Program-made: the position numbers and the translations under genes
Shown: positions 8,116 through 16,601 of the stretch, piece by piece
Layout of the letters: the number at the start of each line of letters is the position of its first letter
Position numbering within the stretch: position 1 is the first letter of the stretch
Source: Campylobacter estrildidarum
Lineage (GTDB): Bacteria > Campylobacterota > Campylobacteria > Campylobacterales > Campylobacteraceae
NCBI RefSeq assembly: GCF_005406205.1
Contig: NZ_NXLZ01000004.1
Span: 62,001-126,000, forward strand
DNA length: 64,000 bases
Direction: 5' to 3'
Notes under the pieces: model-generated
Databases searched by the model: none
Seen by the model: only the letters and a program-made list of their open reading frames with translations
Told to the model about the DNA's origin: nothing

Positions 8116-8924
8116 TGAAATTTTTTTTGCTATCTATGATTGTAGTTTTGCCGTTATTTGCAGTTAAATTAGTAGATTATAATATTTACGATAGAAACGA
8201 TAGAGTCGATATAATGCTTTCTTTTGATAATGTCTATAGTGGTAAAATTTCTCAAACAAAAAATAAAAATCTTACACTTTTAACCTTTAGCGATTTAGAT
8301 TTTAATAAAGATGAACTAAAAAAAATAAATTCAAAGCTTGTTAGCAAAATTAGCATTAGTTCTAAAAATAATAATACTTATATAATGTTGCAAAATAATC
8401 AAGATGTTTCACTTAATATTAGCTCTATTAATGATAAATTTGGAATTAGAATTAGGGCTGTAGAGTTTGGCAAAGAAAATTTAAAATCAAATATTTCTGA
8501 ATTAGCAAAGAAAGATGAAAAAAATCCCTCAGATTCTTTATTTGATCTAAAAAATACAAATCAAACTAAATACGACTATACAAATTATATTTTAGTGATG
8601 CTTATTTTAATTGCTTTGCTTATAGTGCTTTGGTGGTTGAAACGTTCTATATTTTTTCAAAAAAATGGAATTTCTAGAGATTTTCGTATAATATTTCAGA
8701 GATTTCTGGATAAAAATAATCAATTAATGGTTTTTGAATATGCAAACAAGCGGTATACTATGATAATAGGCAATTCAAATATTGTTTTAGAAAACACAGA
8801 AATATCCGAACAAGATTATAAAGTAAGTGATACAATAGTTAAGAAAGAGAAAAATTTCGATTCTTTTTTTGAAGAAAATAAAAAACGCATTCAAAATCTT
8901 ATAGAGCAGCGTCAAAAAAATTAA
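8115..8924 (+). CDS. fliO: FliO-like flagellar biosynthesis membrane protein
   Basis: 269 residues: a signal-like hydrophobic N-terminus (1-17), a polar, probably periplasmic beta-rich region (18-155), one strong membrane helix (about 156-176, YILVMLILIALLIVLWW), then a basic cytoplasmic tail of about 90 residues (MVFEYANKRYTMIIGNSN). FliO assists assembly of the FliPQR export gate. In Helicobacter pylori the gene after fliN encodes a FliO with this same long periplasmic domain, which supports the call. The one-base TAATG overlap with fliN indicates one operon. Sequence similarity to enterobacterial FliO is not evident by eye, so the name rests on topology and position. Confidence 0.6.
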   Translation: MKFFLLSMIVVLPLFAVKLVDYNIYDRNDRVDIMLSFDNVYSGKISQTKNKNLTLLTFSDLDFNKDELKKINSKLVSKISISSKNNNTYIMLQNNQDVSLNISSINDKFGIRIRAVEFGKENLKSNISELAKKDEKNPSDSLFDLKNTNQTKYDYTNYILVMLILIALLIVLWWLKRSIFFQKNGISRDFRIIFQRFLDKNNQLMVFEYANKRYTMIIGNSNIVLENTEISEQDYKVSDTIVKKEKNFDSFFEENKKRIQNLIEQRQKN

Positions 8925-8928
8925 TAAA

Positions 8929-10395
8929 TTAAGGTTTTTGATTAAGATTTAAAATTATTGATGCAGGTTTTGCGATTTTTTTTAAATCTTCTTTGGGTAA
9001 ATTTATATTTTTAAATTCGTTAAAAATATAGAGTGCATTATTTGAGAAAATAAAATCAATTTTGCTTTCATTTGCATTATTCAAAGTTTTTGCTAAATTG
9101 AGTATAAAATTAAGCCAAGAAAGAATATGAAAATTGGGCAAAAGTTGCTTGTAAGATTCTAAATTATAGGGATTGATTTTTTTTCCATTGAGTTTAATAA
9201 TATTTGCAATTAAAATTTTTTCTTTATGCGAAAATCCATAATTTAATCCGCCTAAAATAAAATGCGAAGAATGTTCATTCGAGAAATAAAAATTCAAATA
9301 CTCTCCTATATGGCATAATTTAGCCGCAGCTAATAAACTTTGTTTGTAGCTTTCAGGAATTTTATGAATATTTTTTAGTATATTGAATAATTGCATTGCA
9401 AATTTTGCAGTATGATTGCTTTTATTTTCTTGTTGTAAAAACCTATCTTGTAAAGATTTCAAGCTAGGATTGAAATTGATAGGAAATTTACTATGTGGTC
9501 GCAGTAAATCTTTTAGATATATACCTTCTCTAATACCCACTCCACTTGTAATAATATGTTTAGCTTTGAGTTTTTCGGCAATTTTTAAAAATATAAAAAT
9601 CCCTTTTTTTATAGTGTCAAAACGATCTTTTTTGATGCCAAAATTTGCTAAAGAGTCTGCTTTTACTTGAAGAATTTTTTCAATATGTGTTTTTTCTTCT
9701 TCTAAATCATAATGAAAATCATGCAAATTTTTTAAAGGATAGGAATTTTTTTGCATAATAGAATTTGAAATAGCTCTTAGGCTTCCTCCTATGGCAATAA
9801 GATTATGATTACAAAATTCTTTTGGAATTTGTTCTAAAATAGGATTGATAAATTGTTCCAAAGAATCTATTTTTCCTTTATCATAAAACAATTCTTTTAA
9901 TCTTACCGTCCCTAGATCTAAAGAAATACAAGAAATGATTTTATTGTTTTTAATCAAACAAAGCTCACTTGATCCTCCACCTATATCAAGAGTGGTAGCA
10001 TCTCTAAATGGACTTAGAAGATTTAAGGCAGCTAAGCCGCCCAAATAACTTTCTTCTTTTCCATCAATACAGCGAATATTTAAATTTAATTTTTTTTGAA
10101 TTCTTTTTATAAAATCTTTAGAATTAGGAGCATCTCTTAAGGCTGAAGTCCCTATGATAAACATTTTTTTACATTTATGCTTCAAAGCACATTGTTTGAA
10201 GAAATTTAAAGCATCTTCTGCTTTTTGCATGGCTTCTTCTTGAAGGATTTTGCCATTATTGTAAGAATTTTCACCTAATCTTACTTTACGTTTATATTCA
10301 CAGGTTGTATAAAAACCGTACCTAGAAGTTTTTTCAAAAATCACCATTCTAATAGAATTTGAACCCAAATCGACAACAGCGGTTTTTTTAGCCAT
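8929..10395 (-). CDS. Ppx/GppA family phosphatase
   Basis: 488 residues in the ASKHA fold: an N-terminal phosphate loop VDLGSNSIRM (residues 8-17), and the second phosphate-binding motif LDIGGGSSELCL (about 137-148). A C-terminal helical region of about 180 residues resembles the HD-like domain of long Ppx/GppA proteins, with H-x-x-G-x-Y (CHIGEYLNFY). The family degrades inorganic polyphosphate or converts pppGpp to ppGpp. In C. jejuni two such proteins are known, both active on pppGpp or polyphosphate. It overlaps the ferredoxin stop by one base and faces fliO with a 4-bp gap. Confidence 0.9.
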   Translation of the reverse strand: MAKKTAVVDLGSNSIRMVIFEKTSRYGFYTTCEYKRKVRLGENSYNNGKILQEEAMQKAEDALNFFKQCALKHKCKKMFIIGTSALRDAPNSKDFIKRIQKKLNLNIRCIDGKEESYLGGLAALNLLSPFRDATTLDIGGGSSELCLIKNNKIISCISLDLGTVRLKELFYDKGKIDSLEQFINPILEQIPKEFCNHNLIAIGGSLRAISNSIMQKNSYPLKNLHDFHYDLEEEKTHIEKILQVKADSLANFGIKKDRFDTIKKGIFIFLKIAEKLKAKHIITSGVGIREGIYLKDLLRPHSKFPINFNPSLKSLQDRFLQQENKSNHTAKFAMQLFNILKNIHKIPESYKQSLLAAAKLCHIGEYLNFYFSNEHSSHFILGGLNYGFSHKEKILIANIIKLNGKKINPYNLESYKQLLPNFHILSWLNFILNLAKTLNNANESKIDFIFSNNALYIFNEFKNINLPKEDLKKIAKPASIILNLNQKP

Positions 10396-10643
10396 TATAA
10401 TTCTTTATTGCGACGATTTTTTAATTTTAGTTCTTCTATACTTTCAATATTATCAGGATCTGGAATAATGCACTCATAAGGACAAGCTACTATACAAGCA
10501 GGCTCTGAAAAATCATTAACGCATTCAGAGCAAAGATCTGCATCAATAACATAAATAGGACTATGCTCATAAATAGCTTCATCTGGACATTCTTCTCTAC
10601 AAGCATCACAACACACACAATCTTTTGTAATTAAAAGAGCCAT
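10395..10643 (-). CDS. fdxB: 2[4Fe-4S] ferredoxin, Alvin/YfhL type
   Basis: 82 residues with two cluster motifs. The first is Cys9/12/15/19 (CxxCxxCxxxC), here with an extra Cys11. The second is Cys38/41/50/54 with the eight-residue insertion between its second and third cysteines and a further Cys58. The insertion is diagnostic of Alvin-type (YfhL/FdxA) ferredoxins with very low potential clusters. A charged C-terminal tail (ELKLKNRRNKEL) follows. It is a soluble electron carrier of unknown partner. The one-base overlap with the downstream Ppx/GppA gene is kept in C. jejuni as I recall. Confidence 0.88.
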   Translation of the reverse strand: MALLITKDCVCCDACREECPDEAIYEHSPIYVIDADLCSECVNDFSEPACIVACPYECIIPDPDNIESIEELKLKNRRNKEL

Positions 10644-10738
10644 TATAACCTTTCTATAAATTATAAAATAATTTTAGTTTATACAATAATCAAACTTAAA
10701 TACAATATAAAAAATTAAATATAGAAAGATAAAAATAA

Positions 10739-10764
10739 TTTTTGCACCAAAAAAGGTGCAAAAA
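10739..10764 (-). terminator. terminator after cosR
   Basis: On the minus strand TTTTTGCACC, a T6 loop and GGTGCAAAAA form a 10-bp stem followed by TTATTTTTA. It starts a few bases after the cosR stop (10767-10769). Good intrinsic-terminator form. Confidence 0.75.
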
Positions 10765-10766
10765 AA

Positions 10767-11438
10767 TTAAGATTTTTTAGGAAAGCAAAAGCGATATCCT
10801 CTACGACGTACCGTTTCTATTGTAGAGATATTTAAAGGTTTGTCCATTTTTTGACGTATTTGATTAATTGCTACTTCAATAACATTTGGAGTTACAAGTT
10901 CAGGTTCTTCCCAAATAGCATCTAAAAGTTGTTCTTTTGAGACAATTTGATCAGAATGTCTTGCTAAATGAGTTAAAACCTCAAAAGGTTTCCCTTTTAA
11001 CTCTATATCTTGATCTTTATAGGTAATTTTTTCTTCATCAGGATCAATGATTAAATCTTCAATTTTAATAACATTTGTTCCACCAAGCCTTAATCTTGTT
11101 TCAATTCTCGCCAATAAAATATCAAAATCTAAAGGTTTTTTGATAAAATCATCTGCACCTGCTTTTAATGCTTTGATTTCTGTATCTTTATCTGCTTTTG
11201 AAGATATAATTACTATTGAAGTTCTAGGAGATTTTTGTTTGACAATATTGATAAGTTCTACGCCATCACCATCTGATAAATTCCAGCTTGCTAATACTAA
11301 ATCATAGTGTCTTATACCAATAAAATATTCTCCATCTTTAAAATTTTCTGATGAATCTGTTTGGTAACCAAATTCATTAAGATTATCTATAATGGATTTA
11401 TTAAGACTAATTTCATCCTCTATGACTAAAATTCTCAT
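10767..11438 (-). CDS. cosR: CosR, orphan OmpR-type response regulator
   Basis: 223 residues: a receiver domain (1-115) and an OmpR/PhoB winged-helix domain (about 125-220, ending TIETVRRRGYRFCF). The acidic pocket residues Glu7-Asp8 and the Lys of FIKKPLD are present. The phosphoacceptor Asp is absent: in YDLVLASWNLSDGDG the aligned position is Ser51. No histidine kinase is adjacent. These are the known traits of CosR, the essential, phosphorylation-independent regulator of oxidative-stress genes in C. jejuni, which also represses cmeABC (present in this window). A TATAAT lies upstream on the minus strand (11472-11477) and a terminator follows the gene. Confidence 0.92.
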   Translation of the reverse strand: MRILVIEDEISLNKSIIDNLNEFGYQTDSSENFKDGEYFIGIRHYDLVLASWNLSDGDGVELINIVKQKSPRTSIVIISSKADKDTEIKALKAGADDFIKKPLDFDILLARIETRLRLGGTNVIKIEDLIIDPDEEKITYKDQDIELKGKPFEVLTHLARHSDQIVSKEQLLDAIWEEPELVTPNVIEVAINQIRQKMDKPLNISTIETVRRRGYRFCFPKKS

Positions 11439-11471
11439 TGTTTTATCCTTCTTAATAAGAAAATTTTAAAA

Positions 11472-11477
11472 ATTATA
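11472..11477 (-). promoter_or_regulatory. candidate -10 box for cosR
   Basis: TATAAT on the minus strand (ATTATA at 11472-11477), 33 nt before the cosR ATG, preceded by a T-rich stretch. AAGGAT provides the ribosome-binding site near 11445. Confidence 0.45.
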
Positions 11478-11515
11478 ACATAGTTTAAGTAAATGTTTAG
11501 ATATCTTTAAAAAAA

Positions 11516-11833
11516 TTAATATCTTTTTTTTAATTTTACCCCAACCCTACCGTTTTTTATTATTTTTGGCTTAAAAGTTGCAATTTTTAAGTAATTGATT
11601 TGAGGGAATTTAGAATGAAGTTTTTCGCATACAAAATCTAAAGATTCTTCCAAGGTAAAAAATTTTTCTTTTTTGTATATTTTTTTAATTTTCCTTGAAA
11701 CTTTTGCATAGTCTAAAAAATCATTCGCTTTAGCCTTAAGTTTAACACAAATTTTTTGTTTTTTCTTGCGCTCAAAATTTAAAATTCCAATAATACATTT
11801 AAAATGCATTTTTACATTTATATGACTTTGCAT
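11516..11833 (-). CDS. FolB-like protein (dihydroneopterin aldolase family)
   Basis: 105 residues with the short T-fold pattern of FolB: HFKCIIGILNFERKKKQ near the N-terminus (usually G-x-x-x-x-ER in the family), an acidic/basic central helix, and the catalytic-region helix FTLEESLDFVCEKLHSKF. The usual Val-x-Lys-P-x-A near the C-terminus is only weakly kept (IATFKPKIIKNGRVGVKLKK). FolB makes 6-hydroxymethyl-dihydropterin in folate synthesis. The start at 11833 lies within the last codons of plsY (16-bp overlap) behind AAAGAAG; an ATG at 11809 would shorten it by eight residues without a better site. The divergence leaves its activity uncertain. Confidence 0.6.
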   Translation of the reverse strand: MQSHINVKMHFKCIIGILNFERKKKQKICVKLKAKANDFLDYAKVSRKIKKIYKKEKFFTLEESLDFVCEKLHSKFPQINYLKIATFKPKIIKNGRVGVKLKKRY

Positions 11834-12429
11834 TCTTCTTTAAAAATTAACCGTTTGATATTTGGGATATGCTTATAAAAAATAATAAAAGCTATAATGA
11901 ATACAGGCGCATGTGTGTTTATAATTTCCATATTGTAATTAAAAATAAAAGAACTTATAATAAAAGTTAATAAGGCTAATAGTGATGCTAAAGAAGAAAT
12001 TTTAAAAACTTTACCTACAACAAACCAGATAATAAAAGCTGTAATCACTTCCAAAGGTAAAAGTACTATCATAGCTCCTGCACCTGTTGCTATGCCTTTT
12101 CCTCCTTCAAAAAATAAATAAATAGAATAACAATGTCCTAATACAGCCAATACAGCAACACTCCAAAGTAAATTAAGATCATAATTTAAAAATTTTAATA
12201 CAAGTAAAGGTAGTGCAGCTTTTGCAAAATCTAAAATTACTGTTACAATGGCAAGTTTTTTGGCCAATATAGGGTTGTATTGCTTTACAACCCTTAAAAC
12301 ATTGGTTGCACCTATATTTTTAGATCCTTGATTTTGAATATTAACGTTTGCAAATATTTTTGCTAAAATTAAACCAAAAGGAACCGATCCTAAACAATAA
12401 GCTATGGCATAAATAATTAAATTTTCCAT
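11818..12429 (-). CDS. plsY: PlsY, acyl-phosphate:glycerol-3-phosphate acyltransferase
   Basis: 203 residues, about five membrane helices. The three conserved loops are visible: GSVPFGLI then GSKNIGATNVLRV (residues about 35-48, G3P/phosphate binding), and FFEGGKGIATGAGA (about 103-116). PlsY performs the first acylation of glycerol-3-phosphate for membrane phospholipids using acyl-phosphate from PlsX. It overlaps the FolB-like gene, an arrangement I recall from C. jejuni. Confidence 0.95.
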   Translation of the reverse strand: MENLIIYAIAYCLGSVPFGLILAKIFANVNIQNQGSKNIGATNVLRVVKQYNPILAKKLAIVTVILDFAKAALPLLVLKFLNYDLNLLWSVAVLAVLGHCYSIYLFFEGGKGIATGAGAMIVLLPLEVITAFIIWFVVGKVFKISSLASLLALLTFIISSFIFNYNMEIINTHAPVFIIAFIIFYKHIPNIKRLIFKEECKVI

Positions 12430-12601
12430 AATTTTTTATAAACCTTACTTTAATAAATACTTTTAAATTGATATTATTATAGAAAAAAAATCCAAATATA
12501 AAATTAAAATATATTTTTTTGTTTAGATTAATAGCAGAATAAAAAATAGAAGTCAACTTATTTTTTAAGACTTTGTTTAAATTTCTTTATCTTAGCTTTG
12601 T

Positions 12602-12607
12602 TATAAT
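12602..12607 (+). promoter_or_regulatory. candidate -10 box for glmM-lspA-hemJ
   Basis: TATAAT preceded by TTTGT, 38 nt before the glmM ATG at 12646, in a T-rich context; the only strong -10 in the 213-bp plsY/glmM divergent gap. GAAAGG (about 12631-12636) is the ribosome-binding site. Confidence 0.5.
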
Positions 12608-12645
12608 TTCTTAGAGACATTTCTTTAAATGAAAGGCTTTTAGTG

Positions 12646-13983
12646 ATGAAACTTTTTGGAACCGATGGCGTAAGAGGAAAAGCTGGAGAATTTTTAGATA
12701 GCTTTTTGGCAATGCGTTTAGCTATGGCTGCGGGAATTTATTTTAAGGATAAAAGTATTACAAATAATATTTTAGTAGGTAAGGATACTAGACGAAGTGG
12801 CTATATGATAGAAAATGCTATTGTTTCGGGTTTAACTTCTATAGGTTATAATGTAATCCAAATTGGACCTATGCCAACTCCCGCAATTGCTTTTTTAACA
12901 GAAGATATGCGTTGTGATGCTGGTATAATGATTTCGGCATCTCATAATCCTTATTATGATAATGGTATTAAATTTTTTGATGCACATGGAAATAAGCTTA
13001 ATGAGGATATAGAAAAAAAAATTGAAGAAATTTATTTTGATGATAAGCTTATACAAGATTCTAAAATAAATATGGACAAAATAGGGCAAGCTAAAAGAAT
13101 TGATGATGTTATAGGGCGTTATATTGTTTCAATCAAAAATTCCTTTCCAAAAGATTTGACTTTAAAATCATTACGTGTTGTTTTAGATGTGGCGCATGGG
13201 GCAGCTTATAAAGTAGCACCAACTGTTTTTAGAGAGCTTGGAGCAGAAGTGATAGTTATTAATGATAAGCCAAATGGACTTAATATTAATGAAAATTGTG
13301 GAGCTTTACATCCTTCAAATTTGGCAACTGAAGTAGTGAAATTCCGTGCAGATGTCGGTTTTGCTTTCGATGGAGATGCTGATCGCTTAGTTGTTGTTGA
13401 TGAAAAAGGCGAAGTGGCACATGGTGATAGTTTATTAGGTGTGTTGGCACTTTATTTGAAAGAGCAGGGTAAATTAAATTCAAGTGTTGTAGCGACAATC
13501 ATGAGTAATGGAGCTTTAAGAGAATTTTTAAATAAACACAAAATTTCACTTGAAACTTGCAGTGTTGGAGATAAATATGTTCTTGAGAAATTAAGATCAA
13601 TTGGTGGTAATTTCGGTGGAGAACAAAGCGGACATATTATTTTTAGTGATTATGCTAAAACTGGAGATGGACTTATAGCTGCTTTACAATTTAGTGCTTT
13701 GATGCTTTCAAAGAAGAAAACTGCAAGTATGATTTTAGGTCAAATCAAACCTTATCCTCAACTTCTAACAAATTTAAAAATTTCAGAAAAAAAAGATTTA
13801 GAAGAAATTAAAGGCTTAAAGGAATTAAAAAAAGATTTAGAAAGTAAAAATATCAATTATTTGTTTCGTTATTCTGGAACTGAAAATTTGATTAGACTTT
13901 TACTTGAATCTAAAGACAGCAAATTTTTAGAAAAAGAAATGAAAAATGTTGCAAATTTTTTCAAGAAAGCTTTAAATGGTTAA
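12646..13983 (+). CDS. glmM: GlmM, phosphoglucosamine mutase
   Basis: 445 residues, almost identical by eye to C. jejuni GlmM. It begins [14 protein letters not shown], has the phosphoserine active-site loop ISASHNP (Ser99), the metal loop FDGDADR near residue 240, the sugar-binding loop GGEQSGH, and the C-terminal phosphate loop [10 protein letters not shown]. It converts glucosamine-6-phosphate to the 1-phosphate for UDP-GlcNAc, peptidoglycan and lipooligosaccharide. I use the ATG at 12646, the usual family start; a GTG three bases upstream is possible. Its last 8 bases overlap lspA. Confidence 0.97.
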   Translation: MKLFGTDGVRGKAGEFLDSFLAMRLAMAAGIYFKDKSITNNILVGKDTRRSGYMIENAIVSGLTSIGYNVIQIGPMPTPAIAFLTEDMRCDAGIMISASHNPYYDNGIKFFDAHGNKLNEDIEKKIEEIYFDDKLIQDSKINMDKIGQAKRIDDVIGRYIVSIKNSFPKDLTLKSLRVVLDVAHGAAYKVAPTVFRELGAEVIVINDKPNGLNINENCGALHPSNLATEVVKFRADVGFAFDGDADRLVVVDEKGEVAHGDSLLGVLALYLKEQGKLNSSVVATIMSNGALREFLNKHKISLETCSVGDKYVLEKLRSIGGNFGGEQSGHIIFSDYAKTGDGLIAALQFSALMLSKKKTASMILGQIKPYPQLLTNLKISEKKDLEEIKGLKELKKDLESKNINYLFRYSGTENLIRLLLESKDSKFLEKEMKNVANFFKKALNG

Positions 13984-14440
13984 AAGAATAAAAGTTATAT
14001 CAGTTTTTATTTTTTGCTTTATTTCTGTATTGATTTTAGATCAATGGGTTAAAATTTTAACTTTAAAAGGTTTTAGATGGCAAAGTGAATATATTGATTT
14101 TACTTTTGCTTTAAATACAGGTGTTGCTTTTTCAATGTTTAGTTTTTTAGATGAATATTTAAAATACTTTCATCTAACATTTATATTAATACTTTCAATT
14201 TATCTTTTATGGCAAAAAAAATTTTTAAAAGATCATATTATAGCTTTTGGTATGATGTTAGGAGCAGGGTGTTCTAATTTGCTAGATCGCTTTATGCACG
14301 GAGGAGTTGTAGATATGTTTTTTTGGCATAAATGGTTTAATTTTGCTATTTTTAATGTGGCTGATGTTATGATAAATATTAGTGTCGCATTGATTTTAGT
14401 CCAAGAGATTTTTATAAAAAAAGGAGTAAAAAATGACTGA
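13976..14440 (+). CDS. lspA: LspA, prolipoprotein signal peptidase II
   Basis: 154 residues with four membrane helices and both catalytic aspartates: NLLDR (Asp104) and FNVAD (Asp130). It also has the conserved NTGVAFS turn (about 47-53) and GGVVDMFFW. It removes signal peptides from diacylated lipoproteins, of which this window encodes several (CmeA, CmeC, 25004, 28217, 48171 and 56288), working after Lgt (57248). It overlaps glmM by 8 bp and hemJ by 8 bp. Confidence 0.95.
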   Translation: MVKRIKVISVFIFCFISVLILDQWVKILTLKGFRWQSEYIDFTFALNTGVAFSMFSFLDEYLKYFHLTFILILSIYLLWQKKFLKDHIIAFGMMLGAGCSNLLDRFMHGGVVDMFFWHKWFNFAIFNVADVMINISVALILVQEIFIKKGVKND

Positions 14441-14885
14441 ATGGATTAATGAGTATTATTTTTGGATCAAATGGATCCATTATTTAGCTTTTGTTTCTTG
14501 GATGGCTGGGCTTTTTTATTTACCAAGACTTTTTGTATATCATACTGAACATAAAGAAAATAAAGGTTTTGTTGAAGTTGTAAAAATTCAGGAAAGAAAA
14601 CTTTATTTTGCCATACAAAATCCTGCAATGATTGCAACTTTAATCACAGGTAGTTTAATGTTACACGCCCATAAAGAGATTTTAATGACTGGGACAGCTT
14701 ATATGCATATAAAACTTACCTGTGTAACACTTTTAATTCTTTTTCATATACATAATTATTTTTGCTTAAGATCTTTATCTAAGGATATTTACACAAAAAA
14801 TGGAACATATTTTAGAATTTATAACGAATTTCCGACAATTATGTTTATTATAATTGCTTTAATGATGGTTGTTCGACCATTTTAA
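14433..14885 (+). CDS. hemJ: HemJ-type protoporphyrinogen IX oxidase (UPF0093)
   Basis: 150 residues and four membrane helices. The N-terminal WIHYLAFVSWMAGLFYLPRLFVYH and the central HIKLTCVTLLILFHIHNY contain the paired histidines and the Arg/Lys that bind heme in HemJ. The family performs the oxidation of protoporphyrinogen IX in bacteria lacking HemG and HemY. It is the last gene of the glmM-lspA-hemJ set. Its TAA shares the palindromic TTAA with the stop of the convergent radical SAM gene. Confidence 0.85.
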   Translation: MTEWINEYYFWIKWIHYLAFVSWMAGLFYLPRLFVYHTEHKENKGFVEVVKIQERKLYFAIQNPAMIATLITGSLMLHAHKEILMTGTAYMHIKLTCVTLLILFHIHNYFCLRSLSKDIYTKNGTYFRIYNEFPTIMFIIIALMMVVRPF

Positions 14886-16222
14886 TTTACTTTGAACTCC
14901 ATACTAGCGGGATCAAGCGGATTGACATCTTCTTTCATAATATCAATAAAATCTTTATTTTTTATACGTTTATTATCTCTAAATACTGCACGTACAAGAT
15001 CCATTCCTGTATAAAAATCTTTCATTAAAACAACAAAAAGATATTGTCCAAATTCGCTCGTAAATAAAAATTTTCCCTCTTTTTTAATAGCTCCACTTGC
15101 TTTAAGACCTAAAAGTTCGATAAAAAGATCTTTTTCAAGGTCGCATTTTATTGTTTTATTAAACCGATCGATATCAATTTTTCCTGCAAAAATTTCAGTT
15201 AAAAAGACATATTTTATAATTTCTTTTTTATCAAAACTTGCTTTAGCAATGTTAGCGTTTTGTTTTTCTTTTATAAGTCTTGCATAGTCATTTAAGTCAA
15301 AGGCATTGATTAAAAGTTCTCCATCTAAAAAACTAAAAGCACCACTTCCAACGCCTAAATATTCGTGATGAGAACTAACATATTCATCATTAAATGTATT
15401 TTTTTCTAAGGAAAAGCTCCAACCATTATTTTGTTGATAATCTTTAAAAAAACCACGTATGATTTGATAGAATTCAAATTCATTATCTTTTATACTTACT
15501 CCCAAACTTTTAGCTATGTTGTCTTTGGTAAGTCCAGATTTCATTAAAGGATAGGTTGTAATTTGCTGAGGAGCTAAATTTTTTGCTATTGTTAAATCAT
15601 TTAAAAGCTGCTCTATAGTTTGTCCTGGAAGATTAAATATCAAATCTATACTAAAAATAGGCAAAATATTTACAGCTTTAGAAATTTTTTCTTGAAGTAT
15701 TTGAGAAGATCCAAATTTATTATACCTTGCTACTTTTTTTAAAATATCATCATTAAAACTTTGAACTCCGCAACTTAATCGATCTATTACACCTTTAAAC
15801 ATTGAAAGTTTTTCGGGATTTATGTGATTTGGATCTGTTTCGCAAGAAATTTCTTTTATGTCAAAAAGTTTTTTACAAAGTTCTAAAGTTTTTAAAAGCT
15901 CTTCTTCATGAATAAGAGTTGTCCCACCACCTACATACATAGAAGTAAAATTAAAACCCTGTTCTTTTATTAAAAGAATCTCTTTTCTTAAATTTTCAAA
16001 ATATGCTTTAGCTAAATTTTCATCATAATAATACTTATGAAAACTACAATAAGGACAAAATGTATGGCAAAAAGGTATATGAGCGTAAAGCATATAGCTT
16101 TTGTCATTTTTTGGAGTTTTTTCTCTCGGTTTTTTTAAGAGTTCAACATTGAAACCTTTTTGCAAAGATTTTTCCATCATTGTATGAGAGTATTTTAAAG
16201 CCAAATTTTGAAATAAATTCAT
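14882..16222 (-). CDS. HemN/HemW-like radical SAM protein
   Basis: 446 residues with the radical SAM cluster motif CxxxCxxC (Cys52, Cys56, Cys59 in FCHTFCPYCSFH). The HemN-type glycine motif MYVGGGTTLIHEEEL, SCGVQSFNDDIL and FSIDLIFNLPGQT follow in the order of the HemN/HemW family. The C-terminal domain is family-like but diverged. Members include anaerobic coproporphyrinogen III dehydrogenase, the heme chaperone HemW and the heme-degrading HutW/ChuW group, and sequence alone does not decide among them. Its position against hemJ is suggestive of heme metabolism. Confidence 0.8.
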   Translation of the reverse strand: MNLFQNLALKYSHTMMEKSLQKGFNVELLKKPREKTPKNDKSYMLYAHIPFCHTFCPYCSFHKYYYDENLAKAYFENLRKEILLIKEQGFNFTSMYVGGGTTLIHEEELLKTLELCKKLFDIKEISCETDPNHINPEKLSMFKGVIDRLSCGVQSFNDDILKKVARYNKFGSSQILQEKISKAVNILPIFSIDLIFNLPGQTIEQLLNDLTIAKNLAPQQITTYPLMKSGLTKDNIAKSLGVSIKDNEFEFYQIIRGFFKDYQQNNGWSFSLEKNTFNDEYVSSHHEYLGVGSGAFSFLDGELLINAFDLNDYARLIKEKQNANIAKASFDKKEIIKYVFLTEIFAGKIDIDRFNKTIKCDLEKDLFIELLGLKASGAIKKEGKFLFTSEFGQYLFVVLMKDFYTGMDLVRAVFRDNKRIKNKDFIDIMKEDVNPLDPASMEFKVN

Positions 16223-16325
16223 CTAATAACCTAGTATATAAATTAAATAAAGAACTTTATCAAATTTTTACTAAATTAATGGTAAATTTTTTTATTTATA
16301 TAAAAATAAATCTTAGGGGAATAAG

Positions 16326-16577
16326 ATGGAAAAATCAGAAATAGTTGGAAATTTGAATGCTTTATTTCAAAAAAGATCAGAATTTTATTCTTTTTTTGAC
16401 AAAAATATTAAAAAAATACATAATACTGAAGTATTTGATTTTAAAAATGCAAAAGATTTAAATGCTGAGGAAGTTTATAAACTATTTTATCATTATGATT
16501 ATGCTATAAGAAAGATATTACCAGCCGTTTATAAGGCTTATGAAATTACAAATTCAGATTTAGAAAAGGATTTCTAG
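16326..16577 (+). CDS. small protein of unknown function
   Basis: 83 residues, charged, predicted mostly helical (MEKSEIVGNLNALFQKRSEF ... KDLNAEEVYKLFYHYDYAIRKIL), with no signal sequence and no cysteine. TAGGGGAATAAG supplies the ribosome-binding site. It stands alone, divergent from the radical SAM gene and convergent with cmeC, and its stop codon lies inside the following hairpin. A similar small gene is at this place in C. jejuni (Cj0364, from memory). I do not recognise a domain. Confidence 0.75.
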   Translation: MEKSEIVGNLNALFQKRSEFYSFFDKNIKKIHNTEVFDFKNAKDLNAEEVYKLFYHYDYAIRKILPAVYKAYEITNSDLEKDF

Positions 16578-16601
16578 TTTAAATTTTTTATTTAAACTAG
16601 A
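16573..16601. terminator. bidirectional hairpin between the small gene and cmeC
   Basis: TCTAGTTTAAAT and ATTTAAACTAGA form a perfect 12-bp stem around a T5 loop. The left arm contains the TAG stop of the 16326 gene and the right arm ends at the cmeC stop (16602), so it can end transcription from both sides. Confidence 0.7.
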
